Source of the DNA: DTU015 sp964406505
Lineage (GTDB): Bacteria > Bacillota > Sulfobacillia > Fermentithermobacillales > Fermentithermobacillaceae
Direction: 5' to 3'
Assembly: GCA_964406505.1 (NCBI GenBank)
Contig: CAYORX010000033.1
Span: 1-11,000, forward strand
Length of the DNA stretch: 11,000 nucleotides
Below the pieces are notes generated by a model. The model made no database searches, was not told where the DNA came from, and worked only from the letters and a program-made list of their open reading frames with translations. Below, piece after piece: positions 6,743 to 11,000 of this stretch; position 1 is the first letter of the stretch; each line of letters opens with the position of its first letter. A program made the position numbers and the translations under genes.

Positions 6743-7534
6743 TTGTGTGCAACTCCAGCAATTAAAGTTACTGATGTATCTTTTTCTTATGGAAAAAGAG
6801 TAGTGCTTAACGATATTAGTTTAGAAATTCCCAAAGGAACTTTTGCCGCGTTGTTGGGCCCTAATGGTGTAGGAAAAAGCACTTTATTGAAAACTATTTC
6901 TGGATACCTAAAACCAGACAAGGGTAAGGTTTTAGTCTGTAATCAATTGGTGCATTTTCTGGAAGATAAACAGCGAAGCCGGTTGGCGGCTTATTTGGCA
7001 CCTGATACTCGTTCAGCATATGAATTTACTGTGGAAGAGGTAGTAATGATGGGTAGGCTGTCATATTCAGATTCAATATTGAGCGTATCAGCATCTGATG
7101 TAAAGAAGTCTGAGAGTGCTATGATAGCTACGCAAATAATGGAATTGCGTCATCGTTCTATTACATCTCTTTCCTCCGGTGAACAGCAAAGGGTGCAGAT
7201 AGCTAGAATAATATGTCAAGATCCAAAAGTGTTTTTATTAGACGAGCCTACATCGCATCTTGATATCAAGTACGAACTCGAAATCATGGGACTGGTGAAA
7301 GAGTTAACCTCGGAAGGTCGAACAGTGCTTGCCGTGTTTCACGATGTCAATCTAGCTCTGCGATATGCATCTTTACTCATTTTTATGAAAGCGGGTAATA
7401 TTGTTCATCTAGCTAAATCCAATCAATTAAATTTTGACATTATTAAGGAGGTTTACGAAGTTAAATCACGCTTTCTTAAGGATGACGCTTCTAGCATTCG
7501 GTTTATCGTACCGTACTCCGACAATAAGTATTAA
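6743..7534 (+). CDS. btuD: Vitamin B12 ABC transporter ATPase
   Basis: A 263-residue cytoplasmic ATPase that drives B12 import with BtuC. TTG 6743 is preceded by AGGAGG at 6727-6732, within the last codons of btuC, at 10-nt spacing; the earlier TTG 6686 reads through btuC and lacks a site. Motifs from this start are Walker A GPNGVGKST (39-47), ABC signature LSSGEQQR (143-150), Walker B VFLLDEPTSHLD (163-174) and the switch His200 in FHD. The Q-loop segment, usually AYVPQ, reads AYLAPD (83-88), so Pro87 stands where Gln is expected and there is no Gln nearby. TVEEVVMMGR (96-105), typical of the FecE/BtuD group, follows normally. It is the last gene of the riboswitch-controlled operon; 51 bp follow before the next gene. 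Confidence 0.9.
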   Translation: MCATPAIKVTDVSFSYGKRVVLNDISLEIPKGTFAALLGPNGVGKSTLLKTISGYLKPDKGKVLVCNQLVHFLEDKQRSRLAAYLAPDTRSAYEFTVEEVVMMGRLSYSDSILSVSASDVKKSESAMIATQIMELRHRSITSLSSGEQQRVQIARIICQDPKVFLLDEPTSHLDIKYELEIMGLVKELTSEGRTVLAVFHDVNLALRYASLLIFMKAGNIVHLAKSNQLNFDIIKEVYEVKSRFLKDDASSIRFIVPYSDNKY

Positions 7535-7585
7535 TTACTATGTAAAACCTCATGATAGAACAAAAGCATAAATGGGGACGTTGCG

Positions 7586-8119
7586 ATGAATCATATGCGC
7601 AGCAGGCAAGCTCGTAGGAAACGCGAAAAGTCTGAAGCGTTTGAACTTGTCTTTTTTAAGGTTTTGGTGATTTTCGTATGTTTGGTTATAGGCATCCAAA
7701 TAATTATGCGTTTTGAATCAGTGCGTGTTGTTTTGAACGAATCTATAGAATTAGAAGGAAAACCGTTAGCTAAAACATTACCTGAAACTGGGCAATCGTT
7801 TTATCCCTGGTTGGAATCAGTTTTACTAGATGAGTGTAAACACCCATCAAAAATCGGATTCATTTATTTCAGATTCATAGACGAACCCAAAAATGATGTA
7901 TGGATATTGCTCAACGGAAAGACCGCCAAAAGAATTACACCTGAGGACTGTATGATAATAGGCAAGCATGGTGATCTCATAGAGATCACCGCAGTAAAAG
8001 GCACTTACAACATTGTAGTGTCAGGTATAAGCAGCAACATTCTCTATCCACATGTAGGAACTTGGGTCAAAGGGGAAGGGATTCTACCAATTGGTACAGT
8101 AATATTTACGGAACACTGA
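7586..8119 (+). CDS. Membrane-anchored protein of unknown function
   Basis: I do not recognise this 177-residue protein. It begins with a very basic stretch (RSRQARRKREK, residues 5-15), followed by a single hydrophobic helix at about 21-41 (VFFKVLVIFVCLVIGIQIIM). By the positive-inside rule the remaining 135 residues should be outside the cell. This part is rich in short beta-type strands (FIYFRFI, DVWILLNG, DLIEITAVKGTYNIVVSG) and holds two Cys. Its end has GTWVKGEGILPIGTVIF, suggesting a compact beta domain. No signal peptidase or sortase C-terminal signal is seen. ATG 7586 has a weak GGGGACG upstream; ATG 7595 is possible. It lies between btuD and cmk, 29 bp before cmk, so it may be expressed with the cmk genes. 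Confidence 0.75.
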   Translation: MNHMRSRQARRKREKSEAFELVFFKVLVIFVCLVIGIQIIMRFESVRVVLNESIELEGKPLAKTLPETGQSFYPWLESVLLDECKHPSKIGFIYFRFIDEPKNDVWILLNGKTAKRITPEDCMIIGKHGDLIEITAVKGTYNIVVSGISSNILYPHVGTWVKGEGILPIGTVIFTEH

Positions 8120-8125
8120 TATAAT
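8117..8125 (+). promoter_or_regulatory. Candidate extended -10 promoter upstream of cmk
   Basis: TGATATAAT is a perfect TATAAT preceded by the extended -10 TGn element, without a recognisable -35 at 16-18 bp. A start near 8132 would leave a leader of only about 17 nt, carrying the cmk ribosome binding site GGAAGG (8134-8139). It could give the cmk-plsC-ispH genes expression independent of the upstream genes. Confidence 0.35.
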
Positions 8126-8148
8126 CGTGTTTCGGAAGGTGTTGGATA

Positions 8149-8859
8149 ATGGGAAAATACCCGTCTTGTGACAGTTTAAAACCAACCAAGATAAAAATCG
8201 CTATCGATGGACCTGCCGGAGCAGGGAAAAGTACGGTTGCACGTAAAGTAGCAGCAACACTTGGCTTCATTTATCTTGATACTGGTGCTATGTATCGTGC
8301 ATTAGCGGCAGTGGCATTGAAACGTGGTATACCTTTTGATAATCCCCGAGCGTTAGGAGATATGGCTTCGTCAGCACAAATGAAAGTGTGCGAAGATAAT
8401 GGGGTATTTCGAGTCTGGGTCGATGGGCAAGAATATACCCACCTTTTGAGAACGCCGCAAATCGAAAAAGCGGTGAAGCCTATATCGATGATTAAACCCG
8501 TTAGGCAAGTTTTGGTGAAAAAACAACGTGCGATCGCAAACAACGGAAATGTGGTTGTTGAAGGTAGAGACATAACTAGCGTCGTTATACCTGATGCCGA
8601 AATCAAGGTGTTTTTGACAGCCCAAATTGAGGAAAGAGCTAGACGTCGATGGGCCGAATTAAAGAACAAAGGTATTAGTATGTCTTTCGACGAAGTGTTA
8701 CGAGAGGTACAAGCCCGCGATGCAAAAGACCTTGAGAGGGATTGGGGCAAACTAGTCAAGGTTGAAGATGCGGTGTTGATCGATAGTACCGAAATGAGTA
8801 TCGAAGAGGTTTGTAGTAGTATAATCAAACTTTGCGAGGCGAACAAGCGTGCTTTATAG
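8149..8859 (+). CDS. cmk: Cytidylate kinase
   Basis: A 236-residue cytoplasmic kinase that phosphorylates CMP and dCMP with ATP to the diphosphates. Visible motifs are the P-loop GPAGAGKST (21-29), the nucleotide-binding DTGAMYRA (45-52), VVEGRDITSVVIPDA in the middle, and the lid region RARRRWAELKNKG followed by RDAKDLERD and the terminal VEDAVLIDST. The length is normal for the bacterial enzyme, with about 14 extra residues before the first strand (KIKIAIDG). ATG 8149 has GGAAGG at 8134-8139. The stop overlaps the plsC start by 11 bp, indicating coupled translation. The cmk-plsC-ispH order is well known in Clostridia. Confidence 0.97.
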   Translation: MGKYPSCDSLKPTKIKIAIDGPAGAGKSTVARKVAATLGFIYLDTGAMYRALAAVALKRGIPFDNPRALGDMASSAQMKVCEDNGVFRVWVDGQEYTHLLRTPQIEKAVKPISMIKPVRQVLVKKQRAIANNGNVVVEGRDITSVVIPDAEIKVFLTAQIEERARRRWAELKNKGISMSFDEVLREVQARDAKDLERDWGKLVKVEDAVLIDSTEMSIEEVCSSIIKLCEANKRAL

Positions 8860-9448
8860 GTTAGCTAAATGGATAGCGCGTATAGTTATGAAATTATTGT
8901 TCAATGTTGATGTAGAAGGTGTTGAGAAGATTCCAACAGAAGGGTCTTTGATCGTATGTGCCAACCATATTTCTGGGTGGGATCCTTTGCTTATAGCATG
9001 CATTATGCCACGGCCAGTTTCTTTTATGGCTAAGAAGGAGTTATTTAAAAGCCGTATTCTGGCGTTTCTATTTACCAAACTCTATGCTTTTCCGGTGAAC
9101 AGAGAGAAACCAGATTTAGGTGCTATACGTAAAGGGTTAGCAGTGCTTAAAGATGAAAATGTGTTGGGGATTTTCCCCGAAGGCACAAGGCAAAAAACAT
9201 TTGATAAATTGGGCGTGGGGCATGGGGGTGCAGCACTTTTTGCGATAAAAACGGGTGCACCAATATTACCTGTAGCCATAAGGGGAAGGTATAATTTTAA
9301 GAAAACCGTTAAAATTGCGTGTGGCGATCCCATTACTATAGCGCCCTCTACTGAAAAATTGTCCAAAGATGTACAGGCAGGATCGGTTAAAGTAATGGAA
9401 GCAATAAAACAGTTATGGGAGAACTTAGAATCCGGTAAAGTAGCATGA
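8849..9448 (+). CDS. plsC: 1-acyl-sn-glycerol-3-phosphate acyltransferase (PlsC family)
   Basis: A 199-residue enzyme that acylates lysophosphatidic acid to phosphatidic acid at the membrane, an early step of phospholipid synthesis. The catalytic NHISGWD (39-45) gives the HX4D pair His40/Asp45. FPVNRE (81-86) and FPEGTR (109-114) are the glycerol-phosphate binding blocks, and LPVAIRG is the last conserved block. The N-terminus has an amphipathic hydrophobic helix (LAKWIARIVMKLLF) that probably inserts into the membrane. It starts with GTG 8849 inside the cmk end, preceded by GAGGCG, and its stop overlaps the ispH start in an ATGA arrangement. Acyl-donor preference (acyl-ACP or acyl-phosphate-derived) cannot be told. 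Confidence 0.95.
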   Translation: MLYRLAKWIARIVMKLLFNVDVEGVEKIPTEGSLIVCANHISGWDPLLIACIMPRPVSFMAKKELFKSRILAFLFTKLYAFPVNREKPDLGAIRKGLAVLKDENVLGIFPEGTRQKTFDKLGVGHGGAALFAIKTGAPILPVAIRGRYNFKKTVKIACGDPITIAPSTEKLSKDVQAGSVKVMEAIKQLWENLESGKVA

Positions 9449-11000
9449 TAAAAGTTAAATTAGCAAAGCATAAAGGTTACTGTTTTGGCGTAAAACGTGC
9501 TGTTGATTTGGTCATAAGAGCACTCGATGAAGCCCCACTTCCGGTATGGACGTTAGGCCCAATTATTCATAACCCTACGGTAATTGACGAGCTTAGTCGA
9601 ATGGGAGTAAAAATTGCTGATGATATCTCCGAGGTATGTTCTGGCACTCTTGTTCTAAGGGCCCATGGGACTCCCATAGATGAATACAAAAGAGCTTGTA
9701 AAACCATCGACCACGTTATTGATGCAACTTGTCCATTTGTTGCAAAAGCCCAGAAAAAGGCATGTGAATATGCGTCGGCGGGGGTCAAGGTTGTTATAGT
9801 AGGTGATAAAAGTCACCCAGAAGTCAAAGCAATTCGTTCGTACTCCGGATTTGGCACCGTTTGCGTAAAGAATGCTGCTGAAGTTGAACTGATATCACCG
9901 GAGCAATTAGGAGCACGTGTTGGCTTAATAGCTCAGACAACGTCAAAAAAAGAAGATGTTGAGCAAGTATTAAAAAAATTGAAGAAAAAAGGTATTTCTG
10001 TTGATCTATCGAATACTATCTGCACAGCTACTGAAAAAAGGCAGCGGGCTACTAAGGAGTTAGCTCAGCAATGTGATGTTGTCTTAGTTGTAGGTGGCAA
10101 ATCAAGCGCTAACACGGCGCAGCTCTTAAGAATAGCCAAAGAGTGTAGTGCGGAAGCTTATTTAGTGGAGTCGGCGGCAGATGTACTTCCTCAATGGATC
10201 AAAGGTAATCACATTGTAGGCGTTACGGCAGGTGCGTCTACCCCCGACAAGGTAATAAAGGAGGTTGTAGGCAAGGTGGAAGATTTGGAAAAGACCAACT
10301 TGAACCAAGAATTAGAGAACGTAGAGGAAGAACATAGACAGGAGCAGGATGATGTTTCTCACTCTGAGGCTCCGGAAGAAATTTCTTCTGAAGAACAAGT
10401 ACTGTCTGCAGAAGAGGAGACCGTAGAACAACTATATGACGAAACCTTTAAGACCCTTCGCGAGGGTGATATCGTAGAGGGAAAGGTAATGTCTGTAGAC
10501 GAAGACGGAGCGTTAGTTGATGTAGGTTATAAATCCGAAGGGGTTATTTCGGCCCACGAATTTCAGAGCCGAGGAGTTATAGGTTCTGAAGAAATAGTTG
10601 TTGGGGACGAAATCCTAGTCTATGTCCTTAGCGTAGATACTGATGAAGGAAGCCTACGACTCTCCAAGAGGAAAGCTGATGAGGAAGTAGCATGGAAAGA
10701 GCTTGAACAAGCATACCGTGAACAGGACATAGTTGAAGCGCCGGTTGCCCAGGAAGTGAAGGGCGGGCTAGTTGTTGACGTAGGTGTTAGGGGTTTTGTG
10801 CCAGCTTCACAAGTTGAGCGTGGTTATGTAAATGACTTATCAAAATACGTTAACGAACCCTTAAGAATGAAAGTTCTTGAGTTAGATCGGTCAAAAAACC
10901 GGGTAATCTTGTCTCAAAGAGTTGTTCTTGAGGAAGAACACGAAAAACTTTGTAAGGAAACTTGGGAAACAATTGCCGAGGGGCAGGTAAGAACAGGTAT
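9445..11000 (+). CDS. ispH: IspH (HMBPP reductase) fused to ribosomal protein S1, 3' truncated
   Basis: Read from ATG 9445, which overlaps the plsC stop by 4 bp; about 518 residues are seen before the window ends. Residues 1 to about 280 are IspH, the [4Fe-4S] enzyme that makes IPP and DMAPP in the last step of the MEP pathway. Cluster cysteines Cys13 (GYCFGV), Cys96 (DATCPF) and Cys193 (NTICTAT) are all present, as are His42, His74, His124 and Glu126 and the GGKSSANT substrate loop. A strongly acidic Glu-rich linker (about 283-332) follows. S1 RNA-binding repeats then begin at about 340 (EGDIVEGKVMSVDEDGALVDVGY) and 426, with a third starting near 512. The fusion is a known clostridial form; both halves look intact so far. 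The number of S1 repeats cannot be counted from here. Confidence 0.96.
   Translation, partial: MIKVKLAKHKGYCFGVKRAVDLVIRALDEAPLPVWTLGPIIHNPTVIDELSRMGVKIADDISEVCSGTLVLRAHGTPIDEYKRACKTIDHVIDATCPFVAKAQKKACEYASAGVKVVIVGDKSHPEVKAIRSYSGFGTVCVKNAAEVELISPEQLGARVGLIAQTTSKKEDVEQVLKKLKKKGISVDLSNTICTATEKRQRATKELAQQCDVVLVVGGKSSANTAQLLRIAKECSAEAYLVESAADVLPQWIKGNHIVGVTAGASTPDKVIKEVVGKVEDLEKTNLNQELENVEEEHRQEQDDVSHSEAPEEISSEEQVLSAEEETVEQLYDETFKTLREGDIVEGKVMSVDEDGALVDVGYKSEGVISAHEFQSRGVIGSEEIVVGDEILVYVLSVDTDEGSLRLSKRKADEEVAWKELEQAYREQDIVEAPVAQEVKGGLVVDVGVRGFVPASQVERGYVNDLSKYVNEPLRMKVLELDRSKNRVILSQRVVLEEEHEKLCKETWETIAEGQVRTG

Noticed and set aside
7434..7439. Perfect TTGACA inside the btuD 3' end as a promoter for the downstream gene.
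   Set aside because: No -10-like hexamer lies 16-18 bp downstream, and the bases are explained by codons for FDI.
7778..7792. LPETG, a sortase-type motif, in the membrane-anchored protein.
   Set aside because: It lies at residues 65-69 of 177 and is not followed by a C-terminal hydrophobic helix and basic tail, so it cannot be a normal sorting signal.
8271..8846. Long 191-codon ORF on the minus strand opposite cmk.
   Set aside because: It lies wholly within cmk, has Ser/Thr-rich low-information composition and no ribosome binding site or family resemblance; it is a shadow of the cmk codons.

Overview
The window looks like a chromosomal segment of an anaerobic, spore-former-type Firmicute (class Clostridia or a close relative). 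The best evidence is at the right end: cmk, plsC and ispH in overlapping order, with ispH fused in frame to ribosomal protein S1, an arrangement known from Clostridia. Strong AGGAGG-type ribosome binding sites, frequent TTG/GTG starts, a lipoprotein-type BtuF and moderately AT-rich DNA agree. All genes are on the + strand.

Region 1 (1-4021) is a close-packed run of four genes. It begins with the 3' part of a gene that reads like the TIM-barrel subunit of a cobalamin/PLP-dependent aminomutase (lysine 5,6-aminomutase alpha / ornithine aminomutase family). Next is a P-loop NTPase resembling the KamB-type aminomutase reactivase partner, then an RluB/RsuA-type 16S/23S pseudouridine synthase, and then nicotinate phosphoribosyltransferase, which overlaps the pseudouridine synthase gene by 14 bp.

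Region 2 (4022-4716) has no convincing gene. Its left part (4022-4395) holds interlocked inverted repeats and a short coding-looking stretch. Its right part is a complete regulatory module: a good -35/-10 pair (4399-4426), a cobalamin riboswitch aptamer closed by a 7-bp P1 stem (4439-4611), a candidate antiterminator, and an intrinsic terminator (4667-4693) just before the first gene of the next operon.

Region 3 (4717-7534) is btuF-btuC-btuD, a complete vitamin B12 ABC importer: lipoprotein binding protein, permease and ATPase. The genes start with TTG, GTG and TTG, each chosen from a well-placed ribosome binding site. BtuD appears to lack the usual Q-loop glutamine.

Region 4 (7586-11000) is a membrane-anchored protein of unknown function, then cytidylate kinase, a PlsC-type acyltransferase and the IspH-S1 fusion, which runs off the right edge. 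The last three overlap or abut and are probably co-transcribed, perhaps helped by an extended -10 promoter inside the short cmk leader.

The connecting theme is cofactor supply. A probable B12-dependent aminomutase with a probable reactivase lies beside a B12-riboswitch-controlled B12 importer and an NAD salvage gene. I see no mobile element, CRISPR array, tRNA or rRNA. The least understood items are the divergent aminomutase pair, the orphan membrane protein at 7586-8119 and the structured leader-less DNA at 4296-4380.
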